DNA of 64,000 nt from contig NZ_BAAACF010000001.1 of NCBI RefSeq assembly GCF_039521365.1, positions 1,178,001 to 1,242,000 of the forward strand, in the 5' to 3' direction. The translations under genes were made by a program, and so were the position numbers. Position 1 is the stretch's first letter. Each line of letters opens with the position of its first letter. This stretch comes from Clostridium_AW malenominatum. Lineage in GTDB: Bacteria > Bacillota > Clostridia > Clostridiales > Clostridiaceae. The notes under the pieces are model-generated. The model had not been told where the DNA came from and did not search any database. It saw only the letters and a list, made by a program, of their open reading frames with translations. Positions 24,771 through 33,582 of the stretch are shown here, piece after piece.

Positions 24771-25912
24771 TGAGAAAGTTATTATTAATAAAATATAGTG
24801 CTGAAATCTTTTTGAAGGGTTTAAACAGAAATAAATTTGAAAAAACATTGAAAGATAATATAAGAAGAGTAATAAATGGCATGGATTATGAATTTATTTT
24901 GGATAGTGGAAGATGGTTTTTACATTCTAACGATATGGAAGAGTTATCAAAGAGAGTAAGAAAGGTTTTTGGTGTGCAAGAAATTTGCATAGTAAGTGAA
25001 GTAAGTCTTTCTTTTGATGATATTTGCTTACAAGCTTTAAGAGAATTAGAAGAAGGAGAATATAAAACATTTAAAGTAGAGACTAATAGAGCAAATAAAA
25101 AGTTCCCTAAAAACTCTATGGAGATAAGTAGAGAAGTGGGAGCCTTTATCTTAAATAATAAACAAGATATAAGAGTTGATGTAAAAAATCCAGAAGTGGT
25201 TGTAAATATAGAAGTAAGAGAAAAGGGAGCCTATATTTACTCAAAAAAAATAAAAGCCGTTGGTGGAATGCCGTATGGAACTAATGGAGCTACTTTACTT
25301 ATGCTATCTGGAGGTATAGATTCTCCTGTTGCAGGATATATGATGGGTAGACGTGGGGTAGAGCTTCATAGTATATATTTCCATAGCCACCCATATACCA
25401 GTGAAAGAGCTAAGGAAAAGGTTATAGAGCTAAATAATATTTTAAAAAAATATACAGGAAATACTAAATTATATGTAGTACCTTTCACCAAAATTCAAAT
25501 GGAAATAATGGATAAGTGTAGAGAAGATGAATTAACAATAATAATGAGAAGATTTATGATGCGAATTTCATGTGCCTTAGCGGAGGCTTTGAATATCCAA
25601 TCTGTAACTACAGGAGAAAGCATAGGGCAAGTAGCTAGTCAAACCATGGATAGTCTAGTTGTAACAAATGCTGTCTCAGATAGGCCAGTATTTAGACCGT
25701 TAATATCTATGGATAAAGAAGATATTATGAATATCTCAAGACAAATAGGTACTTATGAAACCTCAATACTTCCCTATGAGGATTGTTGCACAATATTTGT
25801 ACCAAAGCATCCAAAAACAAAACCAATATTAAGAATGATAGAAAACTCTGAAAGCCTGTTAAACGTAGAAGAGTTAGTTAAAGATGCAGTAGAAAATATA
25901 GAAATTATATAG
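24770..25912 (+). CDS. thiI: tRNA 4-thiouridine synthetase ThiI (no rhodanese domain)
   Basis: 380-residue sulfurtransferase making s4U8 in tRNA. It has an N-terminal ferredoxin-like/THUMP region (about 1-165) and a PP-loop pyrophosphatase domain with SGGIDSP (180-186). A Cys pair (YEDCCTIFVPKHPKTKP) sits near residue 340. The C-terminal rhodanese domain found in E. coli ThiI is absent, the normal Firmicute form, which then depends on a dedicated cysteine desulfurase; that gene is directly upstream and translationally coupled. Confidence 0.93.
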   Translation: MRKLLLIKYSAEIFLKGLNRNKFEKTLKDNIRRVINGMDYEFILDSGRWFLHSNDMEELSKRVRKVFGVQEICIVSEVSLSFDDICLQALRELEEGEYKTFKVETNRANKKFPKNSMEISREVGAFILNNKQDIRVDVKNPEVVVNIEVREKGAYIYSKKIKAVGGMPYGTNGATLLMLSGGIDSPVAGYMMGRRGVELHSIYFHSHPYTSERAKEKVIELNNILKKYTGNTKLYVVPFTKIQMEIMDKCREDELTIIMRRFMMRISCALAEALNIQSVTTGESIGQVASQTMDSLVVTNAVSDRPVFRPLISMDKEDIMNISRQIGTYETSILPYEDCCTIFVPKHPKTKPILRMIENSESLLNVEELVKDAVENIEII

Positions 25913-25922
25913 AAAATCAAAA

Positions 25923-25955
25923 AAAATAGTTGAAATTTATCTTCAACTATTTTAT
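25923..25955 (+). terminator. Terminator of the desulfurase-thiI operon
   Basis: AAAATAGTTGAA / TTCAACTATTTT hairpin (12 bp, 7-nt loop) just after the thiI stop. It overlaps the -35 region of the csoR promoter. Confidence 0.75.
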
Positions 25956-25985
25956 AATAACAATATAACCCCCCACCCAGGGGGG
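25930..25985 (+). promoter_or_regulatory. csoR-copA-copZ promoter and CsoR operator
   Basis: TTGAAA (25930-25935), 17 bp, TATAAT (25953-25958). The operator is a G/C island in AT-rich DNA: CCCCCC-ACCCA-GGGGGG at 25969-25985, just downstream of the -10. C/G-run dyads of this sort are the known CsoR target. It lies 16 nt before csoR. Confidence 0.85.
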
Positions 25986-26001
25986 AGGATAGGAGGTAAT
26001 T

Positions 26002-26268
26002 ATGAACGCAGAGCAAAAAAAAGCATTACAGTCTTTAAAAACTGCTAGAGGACAAGTAGATGGAATTATTAAAATGATAGAGGATGGTAGATATTGTATA
26101 GATATATCGAATCAAATAATTGCAGTACAGTCCCTTTTAAAAAAGTCTAATATGCACATACTAAAACAACATTTAAATCATTGTGTGAAAGACGCATTTC
26201 TTCATGAATCAGGTGAAGAAAAGATAGATGAAATTATGGGGGTTTTGCAAAAACTAATTGATAAATAG
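26002..26268 (+). CDS. csoR: Copper-sensing repressor CsoR
   Basis: 88-residue all-helical DUF156 repressor. The Cu(I) ligands are C32, H57 and C61, with the same spacing (25 and 4) as the characterised Mycobacterium tuberculosis protein (C36/H61/C65). This separates it from the nickel (RcnR) and formaldehyde (FrmR) sensors. It binds DNA when copper-free and releases it on Cu(I). AGGAGG precedes the ATG. copA follows after 12 nt, so the operon is self-regulated through the C6/G6 dyad. Confidence 0.94.
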   Translation: MNAEQKKALQSLKTARGQVDGIIKMIEDGRYCIDISNQIIAVQSLLKKSNMHILKQHLNHCVKDAFLHESGEEKIDEIMGVLQKLIDK

Positions 26269-26280
26269 GAGGTAGTGATT

Positions 26281-28725
26281 TTGAAAAATGAAATTTTAAA
26301 TATAGAAGGCATGACTTGTGCGGCTTGTGCGAAGGCTGTAGAAAGATCTGCTAAAAAAGTTCCTGGTGTTCTTGATGCAAACGTAAATTTTGCTTCAGAA
26401 AAACTTAGTATTTCCTTTAATGAAGAGGAGGCAAAGCTCGAGGATATTCAAAGGGCTATAGAAAAATCAGGATATAAAGCTCTTGTAGAAACTTCAACTA
26501 AAACCCTTTCAATAGAAGGAATGACCTGCTCAGCATGTGCTAAAGCTGTAGAAAGAGCATCCAAGAAAATAGAAGGAGTTATTGAAGCTAATGTAAACTT
26601 TGCAACAGAAAAGCTAACAATTACATTTCAACCTTCAAAAGTTAGAATGTCAGAAATTAAAGCAGCAGTAGAAAAGAGTGGCTATAAATTAGTGGAAGAG
26701 GCCACTGTAGATTTGCATAAAGAGAAGAAGGAACAGGAAAGAAAATCTCTTTGGAGAAAATTTGTAATTTCAGCGGTGTTTACTATTCCTCTTCTTATTA
26801 TTTCCATGGGACATATGATGGGATTAATGCTTCCTGAAATTATCGATCCTATGCACAATCCTTTAAACTTTGCATTAGTACAGTTGGTTTTAACATTGCC
26901 TGTAGTTATAGTTGGAAATAGATTTTATAAGGTAGGATTTAAAACTTTATATAGAAGAGAGCCAAATATGGATTCCTTAATAGCAATTGGAACTTTAGCT
27001 GCTACATTATATGGAGTATTTGCAGTATATAAAATATCTCTTGGAGAGACAGACTATGTAATGCAGTTGTATTTTGAGTCCGCAGCGGTTATTTTGACCC
27101 TTATAACCTTAGGTAAATATTTAGAGACCGTTACTAAGGGTAAAACATCAGAGGCTATAAAAAAGCTTATGGGTCTTGCACCGAAAACTGCAACAATATT
27201 AAAAGACGGTAAGGAAATAGAAATATCTATAGATGATGTTGAAGTAGATGATATAATTCTTGTAAAACCAGGGGAAAAGTTACCTGTGGATGGTTTAGTA
27301 ATAGAAGGTTTCACATCTATTGATGAATCAATGCTTACAGGAGAAAGTATTCCTGTAGAAAAAAATATAGGAGACAAAGTAACTGGAGGAAGCATAAATA
27401 AAAATGGATCCATAAAATATAAAGCTACTAGAGTAGGAAAAGATACAGCTCTTGCTCAAATTATTAAACTTGTAGAAGAAGCTCAAGGAACTAAAGCGCC
27501 TATTGCAAAAATGGCAGATATAATTTCAGGATATTTTGTTCCTATAGTAATTGTTTTAGCCATAGTATCATCCCTTGCCTGGAGGCTTACTGGTCATAGT
27601 ACCACTTTTGCTTTAACCATTTTTATATCAATACTTGTAATTGCATGCCCTTGTGCATTAGGACTTGCCACACCGACAGCTATTATGGTAGGAACAGGAA
27701 AAGGAGCAGAATACGGCGTTCTTATAAAAAGTGGAGAGGCCTTAGAAGCGGCTCATAAAATACAAACTGTAGTATTCGATAAAACAGGAACTATTACAGA
27801 AGGAAAACCAAAGGTAACGGATATACTAACAGTAAATAATTTTAATGAAGAGTATTTATTACAAATTGCAGCCAGTGGAGAAAAGGGATCAGAGCATCCA
27901 CTCGGAGAAGCTATAGTAAAATCCGCTGAGGAAAGAGGACTAGATTTTAAAGCTGTAGAGAGCTTTAACTCTATACCAGGTCATGGCATTCATGTAAATA
28001 TTGATGGCCATGAAGTACTTCTAGGTAATAAGAAGCTAATGGAAGAAAATAATATTTCTTTAGAGAATATGGAGGATGCATCAAATAAGTTAGCCGAAGA
28101 AGGTAAAACTCCTATGTATGTATCCATAGATAGTAAATTATCAGGTATCATTGCTGTGGCAGATACTGTTAAAGAAAGCAGTAGGAGAGCCATAGAAAAA
28201 CTCCACAAGATGGGTATAGAAGTTGCTATGATTACTGGAGATAATAGAAGGACAGCAGAAGCTATAGGAAGACAAGTAGGAATAGATAGAGTCCTTGCAG
28301 AAGTGCTTCCTGAAGATAAGGCAAAGGAAGTTAAAAAGCTTCAAGAAGAAGGTAAAAAAGTAGCCATGGTTGGAGATGGAGTAAATGATGCCCCAGCATT
28401 AGTGGTAGCAGATATTGGTATTGCTATAGGTTCAGGTACTGATGTAGCTATTGAATCAGCGGATATAGTACTTATGAGAAGTGACTTAATGGATGTACCA
28501 ACAGCTATACAATTGAGCAAGAAAACTATAACTAATATAAAAGAAAATTTATTTTGGGCTTTTGCTTACAATACAATAGGTATTCCAGTAGCCATGGGTA
28601 TACTACCTTTACTTGGCATAGATATACTATTAAATCCAATGATAGCTGGAGCAGCTATGAGCTTTAGTTCAGTATCAGTTTTATTAAATGCATTAAGGTT
28701 AAAAACCTTTAAGCCATATAATTAA
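26281..28725 (+). CDS. copA: Cu(I)-exporting P1B-type ATPase CopA
   Basis: 814-residue copper pump. Two N-terminal heavy-metal domains carry CAAC (13-16) and CSAC (83-86). About eight transmembrane helices follow, with the copper-site CPC at 456-458 in the sixth. The actuator has TGES (about 353); the phosphorylation Asp is D500 in DKTGT; the nucleotide-domain SEHPLGE and the hinge GDGVNDAPA are present. Start TTG 26281 lies 7 nt after AGGAGGT; the GTG at 26275 in frame touches the ribosome site. It exports Cu(I) from the cytoplasm with CopZ as donor. Confidence 0.95.
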   Translation: MKNEILNIEGMTCAACAKAVERSAKKVPGVLDANVNFASEKLSISFNEEEAKLEDIQRAIEKSGYKALVETSTKTLSIEGMTCSACAKAVERASKKIEGVIEANVNFATEKLTITFQPSKVRMSEIKAAVEKSGYKLVEEATVDLHKEKKEQERKSLWRKFVISAVFTIPLLIISMGHMMGLMLPEIIDPMHNPLNFALVQLVLTLPVVIVGNRFYKVGFKTLYRREPNMDSLIAIGTLAATLYGVFAVYKISLGETDYVMQLYFESAAVILTLITLGKYLETVTKGKTSEAIKKLMGLAPKTATILKDGKEIEISIDDVEVDDIILVKPGEKLPVDGLVIEGFTSIDESMLTGESIPVEKNIGDKVTGGSINKNGSIKYKATRVGKDTALAQIIKLVEEAQGTKAPIAKMADIISGYFVPIVIVLAIVSSLAWRLTGHSTTFALTIFISILVIACPCALGLATPTAIMVGTGKGAEYGVLIKSGEALEAAHKIQTVVFDKTGTITEGKPKVTDILTVNNFNEEYLLQIAASGEKGSEHPLGEAIVKSAEERGLDFKAVESFNSIPGHGIHVNIDGHEVLLGNKKLMEENNISLENMEDASNKLAEEGKTPMYVSIDSKLSGIIAVADTVKESSRRAIEKLHKMGIEVAMITGDNRRTAEAIGRQVGIDRVLAEVLPEDKAKEVKKLQEEGKKVAMVGDGVNDAPALVVADIGIAIGSGTDVAIESADIVLMRSDLMDVPTAIQLSKKTITNIKENLFWAFAYNTIGIPVAMGILPLLGIDILLNPMIAGAAMSFSSVSVLLNALRLKTFKPYN

Positions 28726-28747
28726 AATACGAGAGGAGATAACATTT

Positions 28748-28960
28748 ATGAAAAAGAAAATTTTAATCGAAGGAATGAGTTGTGGTCACTGTGTAAATCA
28801 CGTTAAGGTAGCCCTAGAAGATATAGGGGGACAAAATATAGAAGTAGATTTAAAGGGAAAAACGGCAGAGGTAGACTTTGTTAATCACCCTAGTGATGAA
28901 GAAATAAAAGCTGCCATAGAAGATGCTGGTTATGATGTAGTAAAAATAGAAAACATGTAA
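28748..28960 (+). CDS. copZ: Copper chaperone CopZ
   Basis: 70-residue single HMA domain with the Cu(I)-binding motif GMSCGHC (about 9-15) and the ferredoxin-like pattern ending EDAGYDVVKIE. It hands Cu(I) to CopA's N-terminal domains or to CsoR. It lies 22 nt after copA and closes the operon before a 19-bp terminator. Confidence 0.93.
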   Translation: MKKKILIEGMSCGHCVNHVKVALEDIGGQNIEVDLKGKTAEVDFVNHPSDEEIKAAIEDAGYDVVKIENM

Positions 28961-28962
28961 TA

Positions 28963-29005
28963 AAAAAACTGGTAAGAGAGATTTCTCTCTTACCAGTTTT
29001 TTTAT
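28963..29005 (+). terminator. Terminator of the csoR-copA-copZ operon
   Basis: AAAAAAACTGGTAAGAGAGA / TCTCTCTTACCAGTTTTTTT, about 19 bp with a tiny loop and a T run, immediately after copZ. Confidence 0.9.
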
Positions 29006-29069
29006 TCATGAATAAATATTTTATTTTAACAAAAAATAACTCAGAAATTAATCAAGAGGAGAGATAGAA

Positions 29070-30401
29070 ATGATAAAAGGCTTAGTAACAAGTATGGTAG
29101 ATAACTTATCTGATGATTTAATGGTAAATATGCTTACAAAAGACTACCCAGAAAACTTTTTCGTAATGGCAACGGCAGCAGAAAAATTAAGTCTTGTAGC
29201 TATAGTAGAGGCCTGTATGAGGGGAGAAAGTGGCAAAGCTCTTCAACGAACCTATGGAAGTCCTAATGTACAATCTCAGTGGAAGAAGTTGTTTTTAAAC
29301 CCTAGACAGTTATTTGAAATGCCCACGGAAAAATTAGAGGATATTAGCACTGAAGTCATTATAGGAAAGAGAGCTATAAAGCCTTTGAGAATATCTATGC
29401 CGGTAATGATAACAGGAATGTCTTATGGAGGTTCTTTGAGTGTAGAAGCAAAAATGGCTTTAGGAAAAGGAGCTGCAATAGCAGGAACAGCAACAAATAC
29501 GGGAGAATCAAGCGTTTGTAGAGAGGAAAGAAGTTCAACTAATCTTTTAATAGGACAATATAATAGAGGAGGATGGCTTAGAAAACATGAAGATTTAGCA
29601 CAGTTAGATGCTATAGAAATACAATTAGGACAGGGAGCATGGGGAGGAGCTGTGCCTACCAGTATTCCTTCAAATGAAATTGGGGATCATTTAAGAGAAT
29701 GTTGGGGTCTGCGTGAAGGGGAAGATGCTAAAAAAGGAGCTAGAATGGAAGGAGTAGGGAATACTGAAGACTTAATAAATTTAGTTAAAAGCTTAAGAGA
29801 TACTTATGGTGTTCCAGTAGGAATAAAAATAGCAGCTACTCATTTCTTAGAAAAAGAGCTAGATATTATAACACAAACAGAAGCAGACTTTATAACCATT
29901 GACGGTGCAGAAGGAGGAACTTCTAGTGCTCCTCCAACTCTAGAGGATGATATGGGATTACCAACCTTATTGGCTTTAAATAGAGCAGCAAAATATTTAG
30001 AGAATAAAGGGATTAAAGATAAATATGATTTAATAATTGCAGGAGGACTAAAAACTCCAGGAGAGTTTTTAAAGGCTATAGCTTTAGGGGCGAGGGCGGT
30101 ATATATAGGTTCTATTGCTCTTATTGCAACGATACAAAGTCAAATAGTTAAGACATTAACGGATGAAACCACACCTCAACTAGTTATTTATGGAGGGAAG
30201 TTAACTAAAGATTTAGACGTAGAAAAAGGAGCTACCACCCTATCAAATTTCTTGATATCTTGTAAAGAAGAAATGAAATTATCACTATCTGCTATGGCAA
30301 AAACCGATGTAAGTCAGCTTACTAAAGAAGACCTTGTATGTGTAGATAGAGAATTAAGTGGAGTCCTTGGAGTGGGATTTGGAGGAGATGCGTGTAATTA
30401 A
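29070..30401 (+). CDS. FMN-binding glutamate-synthase-domain protein (GltB central domain), stand-alone
   Basis: 443-residue TIM-barrel protein of the Glu_synthase (FMN) family. Conserved parts are PVMITGMSYGGSLSVEAKMALGKGAAIAGTATNTGE, YNRGGW, EIQLGQGAWGGAVP, GVGNTEDLINLVKSLR and DFITIDGAEGGTSSAP, then IIAGGLKTPGEFLKAIALGARAVYIGS. It lacks the glutaminase domain, the ferredoxin-type clusters and the C-terminal GXGXG domain of full glutamate synthase. It is therefore an FMN oxidoreductase whose substrate I cannot name. It is monocistronic, with a terminator on each side. Confidence 0.8.
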   Translation: MIKGLVTSMVDNLSDDLMVNMLTKDYPENFFVMATAAEKLSLVAIVEACMRGESGKALQRTYGSPNVQSQWKKLFLNPRQLFEMPTEKLEDISTEVIIGKRAIKPLRISMPVMITGMSYGGSLSVEAKMALGKGAAIAGTATNTGESSVCREERSSTNLLIGQYNRGGWLRKHEDLAQLDAIEIQLGQGAWGGAVPTSIPSNEIGDHLRECWGLREGEDAKKGARMEGVGNTEDLINLVKSLRDTYGVPVGIKIAATHFLEKELDIITQTEADFITIDGAEGGTSSAPPTLEDDMGLPTLLALNRAAKYLENKGIKDKYDLIIAGGLKTPGEFLKAIALGARAVYIGSIALIATIQSQIVKTLTDETTPQLVIYGGKLTKDLDVEKGATTLSNFLISCKEEMKLSLSAMAKTDVSQLTKEDLVCVDRELSGVLGVGFGGDACN

Positions 30402-30431
30402 TTAGTGGAACAAAAGGTAAGACAAAGAGGA

Positions 30432-30472
30432 GATATAAAAGAAATCCCTTCACGAGATTTCTTTTATATCTA
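30432..30472. terminator. Terminator after the glutamate-synthase-domain gene
   Basis: AGATATAAAAGAAATC / GATTTCTTTTATATCT (16 bp) with a loop of about 9 nt. It lies between convergent genes (stops at 30401 plus and 30486 minus), so it may serve both. Confidence 0.85.
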
Positions 30473-30485
30473 AAAAACTAATTCA

Positions 30486-30668
30486 TTAAAAGATTCCGTT
30501 TAAACTATCTTGTCTATTTACTTGAGCCCTTTTCATATTTTCTAATTTTTCATCATTTGACACGTCATCATCGAATACTAATTTATTTTTTAAACTAGTA
30601 ATAGTTTCCTCAGTAGGATTTTCATTATGTCTAGCATTTTCTTTGTTTTCTGTTCCATGGGTATTCAT
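30486..30668 (-). CDS. Small hydrophilic protein, unknown function (60 aa)
   Basis: Acidic, Asn/Glu-rich and probably disordered (MNTHGTENKENARHNENP ... FDDDVSNDEKLENMKRAQ), ending DSLNGIF. No cysteine or membrane segment. AAAGGAGGG lies just before the ATG and directly after the stop of the 59-aa gene upstream, so the two form a mini-operon. The ending LNGIF resembles the FNGIH ending of its neighbour. I recognise no family; small spore- or stress-associated proteins look like this, but that is only an impression. Confidence 0.65.
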   Translation of the reverse strand: MNTHGTENKENARHNENPTEETITSLKNKLVFDDDVSNDEKLENMKRAQVNRQDSLNGIF

Positions 30669-30682
30669 AAAAATTCCCTCCT

Positions 30683-30862
30683 TTAATGTATCCCATTAAA
30701 ATTGTCATGTTTGCCACATTTGCAGTTTTTAAAATTTTGAAAGCTATTTACTTCTATATTATTATTGGAGATTTCTTTTTCATTAAAATTAAAGGTGTTT
30801 TCCTTTGTAACATTTTGAAATTCTTTAAGGCTTTTTATATTTTTCATCTCATGTTTATTCAT
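30683..30862 (-). CDS. Small protein with CKCG motif, unknown function (59 aa)
   Basis: This ORF lies just under common length cut-offs. ATG 30862 has a perfect AAGGAGG 8 nt upstream, 59 codons follow, and the stop touches the ribosome site of the next gene. The product is hydrophilic and Asn/Lys-rich (MNKHEMKNIKSLKEFQNV...), with a C-terminal NCKCGKHDNFNGIH that could bind a metal. An 80-codon frame on the opposite strand (30686-30928) is hydrophobic, has no ribosome site and is a shadow. Probably co-transcribed with the 60-aa gene. Confidence 0.65.
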   Translation of the reverse strand: MNKHEMKNIKSLKEFQNVTKENTFNFNEKEISNNNIEVNSFQNFKNCKCGKHDNFNGIH

Positions 30863-31046
30863 TGTCAGTCCTCCTTGATTAATTTATATATTATTATTTT
30901 CTCCTATAAAGAACATATAATCCTATAAAGATTATGGAATATAATATTACTAAAGTCATATAATTTAGTGACTTTTAATACTGCAAGAAGGATGTAGAGA
31001 TGTATATAATATAAATATAGATATTTTTGAATTGGGAGTGAAGTAA

Positions 31047-31751
31047 ATGAAAGGGAAAATGGCTTTAGGGATATTATTTATATTATTCGGTATAGTAACA
31101 TTATTGCAGCAGCTAAATATAGTTTATTTTGGAAATATATTTTCCACTTGGTGGCCACTTATTATAATTGGCGTAGGTATTAATAAATTAATTAGCAAAA
31201 ATGAATCTAAAACGTCAGGGACAATATTTTTAGTTGTAGGTATTTTTCTTCAGTTAAGAGTTTTAGATATTATTACAGTAAGTATATGGAAGTTTTTCTG
31301 GCCTATAATATTTATTTTAATTGGTTTTAATATACTTTTTCCAAAGAGTGAACTTGATAAGGGACATTATTCAAACTCAGTAAATGATGATGTGGTAGAT
31401 TATGTAAATATATTTTCGGGGTTGGAAAATAAAAATTTATCTAAAAACTTTAAAGGTGGAAGTATTATAGCAATCTTTGGAGGAGCTTCTTTAGATTTAA
31501 GAGGATCAGAATTGGCTGCAGAAGGAGCCATAATTGATGCAACAGCAGCTTTTGGTGGAATTGACATAATAGTGCCAACACATTGGAAAGTAATAGTTAC
31601 AGGAGTTCCGATTTTTGGTGGATGGAGCAATAAAACACAAAGTGAACAATTAGGAAATAATGATGATTTTATTTCCGTACAACCTGTATTAAGAGTTAAA
31701 TGTGTTGCAGCTTTTGGCGGAATAGATATTAAAAATTATAGTAACAATTAA
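31047..31751 (+). CDS. LiaF-like membrane protein (cell-envelope stress family)
   Basis: 234 residues. The N-terminal half has four short transmembrane helices with the repeated pattern ILFGIVTLLQQLNIV ... WWPLIIIGVGINKLI ... FWPIIFILIGFNILF (LiaI/LiaF-type TM module). The C-terminal half is a soluble beta-rich domain (IIAIFGGASLDLRGSELA...ATAAFGGIDIIVP..W.VIVTGVPIFGGWSNKT), typical of the LiaF C-terminal/DUF2154 family. LiaF proteins restrain LiaRS-type systems under wall-antibiotic stress; here no LiaRS pair adjoins, so the role is open. GGGAGTG precedes ATG 31047. Confidence 0.8.
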   Translation: MKGKMALGILFILFGIVTLLQQLNIVYFGNIFSTWWPLIIIGVGINKLISKNESKTSGTIFLVVGIFLQLRVLDIITVSIWKFFWPIIFILIGFNILFPKSELDKGHYSNSVNDDVVDYVNIFSGLENKNLSKNFKGGSIIAIFGGASLDLRGSELAAEGAIIDATAAFGGIDIIVPTHWKVIVTGVPIFGGWSNKTQSEQLGNNDDFISVQPVLRVKCVAAFGGIDIKNYSNN

Positions 31752-31914
31752 ATTGAGGATAAATTTAGAAAAGTTGGTTAATATATAATAGATATTAACC
31801 AACTTTTTCAATGTTAAATCTATGTTAATTAAGGTTAAAAAAACTTTATTTTTATTTTAAATAATGTATTATTTATTATGTAGAAATTTATATTATTTTG
31901 GAAGGAGTTAACGA

Positions 31915-33582
31915 ATGAATACTTCGCAAATGTTAATAGGTCTTTTTGGAGGGCTAGGTTTATTTCTTTATGGAATGAAGCTTATGGGAGATGGCCTTGA
32001 AAATGCAGCTGGGGATAGATTAAAAGGATTTTTCGAAAAGGTTGTTTCTAATCCCTATAAAGGAATATTAATAGGAACTATCGTAACTGCAATAATACAA
32101 AGTAGTAGTGCTACTACAGTAATGGTAATAGGTTTTGTTAATGCGGGGCTTATGAACTTATACCAAGCTGCTGGAGTTATTATGGGGGCAAATATTGGTA
32201 CTACCGTTACTGGACAACTAGTAGCCCTGGATCTTGCAGCAATTGCTCCTGTTTTTGTAGGTATAGGAGCTTTGATTGTTTTATTTTCTAAAGGGGATAA
32301 AAGAAGAGAAATTGGAAATATAATCTTAGGATTTGGTATTTTGTTCATAGGCATGCAATCAATGTCAGGTGCTATGAAACCACTTGCTAAATCAGAGGGC
32401 TTCGTAAGTTTAATTGCTACTTTATCATTTAATCCAATATTAGGAGTTTTAGTAGGCTTAGTTCTTACAGCTATAATTCAAAGTTCATCAGCAACAATGG
32501 CTATACTTATAACTTTAGCAAATACTGGATTAATACCACTGGTTGTTGCTTTACCTGTTTTATTTGGTAATAACATAGGAACTTGTGCAACTGCATTATT
32601 ATCAAGTATTGGTACTAATAAAAATGCTAGAAAAGCAGCTCTTATACATATGATTTTTAATTTAGTTGGTACCGTAATTTTCTTAATAATATTAAAGCCT
32701 GTATCAAATTTAATATTAACAATAAGTCCAAGCGATGTTGGTAAGCAGATAGCTAACGCTCACACTTTATTTAATGTTACAAATGTTATAATTCAAGCAC
32801 CATTTATTAAATATTTAGTTGCTCTTGTTAATAAATTAATACCAAGTGATATAGAAGAGGAAAATCCAGCTATATTATATTTGGATGACAGATTGCTAGA
32901 AACCCCTGTAATTGCAGTAGGACAGTGTAGTAAAGAAATTGGTAGAATGGGTGAAAAAGCAAGAGAAATATTAGTTTTAGCAGTTGAGTCAATTGAAACA
33001 GGAGATGAAAATTTAATTAAGAAAGTTGGGGAAGGCGAAGATCTAGTAGATTTACTTGAAGAAGAGATAACAAAATTTCTTGTTAAGCTTTCAAATACCG
33101 AGCTTTCAAAGCAACAGGTAGATAAGGTAACCTCCATGTTCCATGTAGTTAACGATATAGAAAGAATTGGAGATCATGCTAAAAATATTGCAAACTTATC
33201 TACAGAAAAGATTGCAAAAAAATTAACCTTTTCAGAGGAAGCTCAAACTGAGCTAAATGAAATGTATAAATATACTCTTAAAGCATTGGATACATCTATA
33301 GAAAGCTTTGAGAAAAATGATGTAAAATTAGCTAGTACTGTAATAGATATTGAAGATAAAATAGATGCATTCCAAGAGAAACTAAGAGATAATGATATCA
33401 AGAGATTGAATACATCTAGATGTGAGGCAAGAGTAAGTGCTATTTATTTAGATATAATATCAAATTTTGAGAGAGTAGGAGATCATTCATTAAACGTTGC
33501 AGAAGCAGTTATAAGAGTAAATAAATTGTTTGTTAGTGAAGCAGCGGCAACGCAAGTAAAAAATATTAAAGATAATGAATAA
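31915..33582 (+). CDS. Na+/phosphate cotransporter family protein with PhoU-like tail
   Basis: 555 residues. Two inverted Na/Pi-cotransporter repeats (TAIIQSSSATTVMVIGFVNAGL near 62 and TAIIQSSSATMAILITLANTGL near 186; QSSSATT is the substrate-site signature) lie in an 8-9-helix membrane domain (1-310). A cytoplasmic PhoU-like helical domain follows (about 335-545; VNDIERIGDHAKNIA, SNFERVGDHSLNVAEAV with the metal-binding E/D-R-x-x-D-H motifs). It probably imports phosphate with sodium; the PhoU part may gate or sense. The final Asn-Glu-stop lies in the terminator palindrome. Confidence 0.9.
   Translation: MNTSQMLIGLFGGLGLFLYGMKLMGDGLENAAGDRLKGFFEKVVSNPYKGILIGTIVTAIIQSSSATTVMVIGFVNAGLMNLYQAAGVIMGANIGTTVTGQLVALDLAAIAPVFVGIGALIVLFSKGDKRREIGNIILGFGILFIGMQSMSGAMKPLAKSEGFVSLIATLSFNPILGVLVGLVLTAIIQSSSATMAILITLANTGLIPLVVALPVLFGNNIGTCATALLSSIGTNKNARKAALIHMIFNLVGTVIFLIILKPVSNLILTISPSDVGKQIANAHTLFNVTNVIIQAPFIKYLVALVNKLIPSDIEEENPAILYLDDRLLETPVIAVGQCSKEIGRMGEKAREILVLAVESIETGDENLIKKVGEGEDLVDLLEEEITKFLVKLSNTELSKQQVDKVTSMFHVVNDIERIGDHAKNIANLSTEKIAKKLTFSEEAQTELNEMYKYTLKALDTSIESFEKNDVKLASTVIDIEDKIDAFQEKLRDNDIKRLNTSRCEARVSAIYLDIISNFERVGDHSLNVAEAVIRVNKLFVSEAAATQVKNIKDNE

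Noticed and set aside
26275..26280. GTG start of CopA two codons upstream
   Set aside because: It directly abuts AGGAGGT, so the spacing is too short; TTG 26281 is correctly spaced.
30686..30928. 80-codon hydrophobic ORF on the plus strand
   Set aside because: No ribosome site, low-complexity Phe/Ile composition, and it lies antisense to a 59-aa ORF that has a perfect AAGGAGG.
31047..31751. LiaF as part of a LiaFSR system
   Set aside because: Domain layout fits LiaF, but no LiaS/LiaR pair is adjacent; the two-component pair at 366-2463 is OmpR-type, not LuxR-type.
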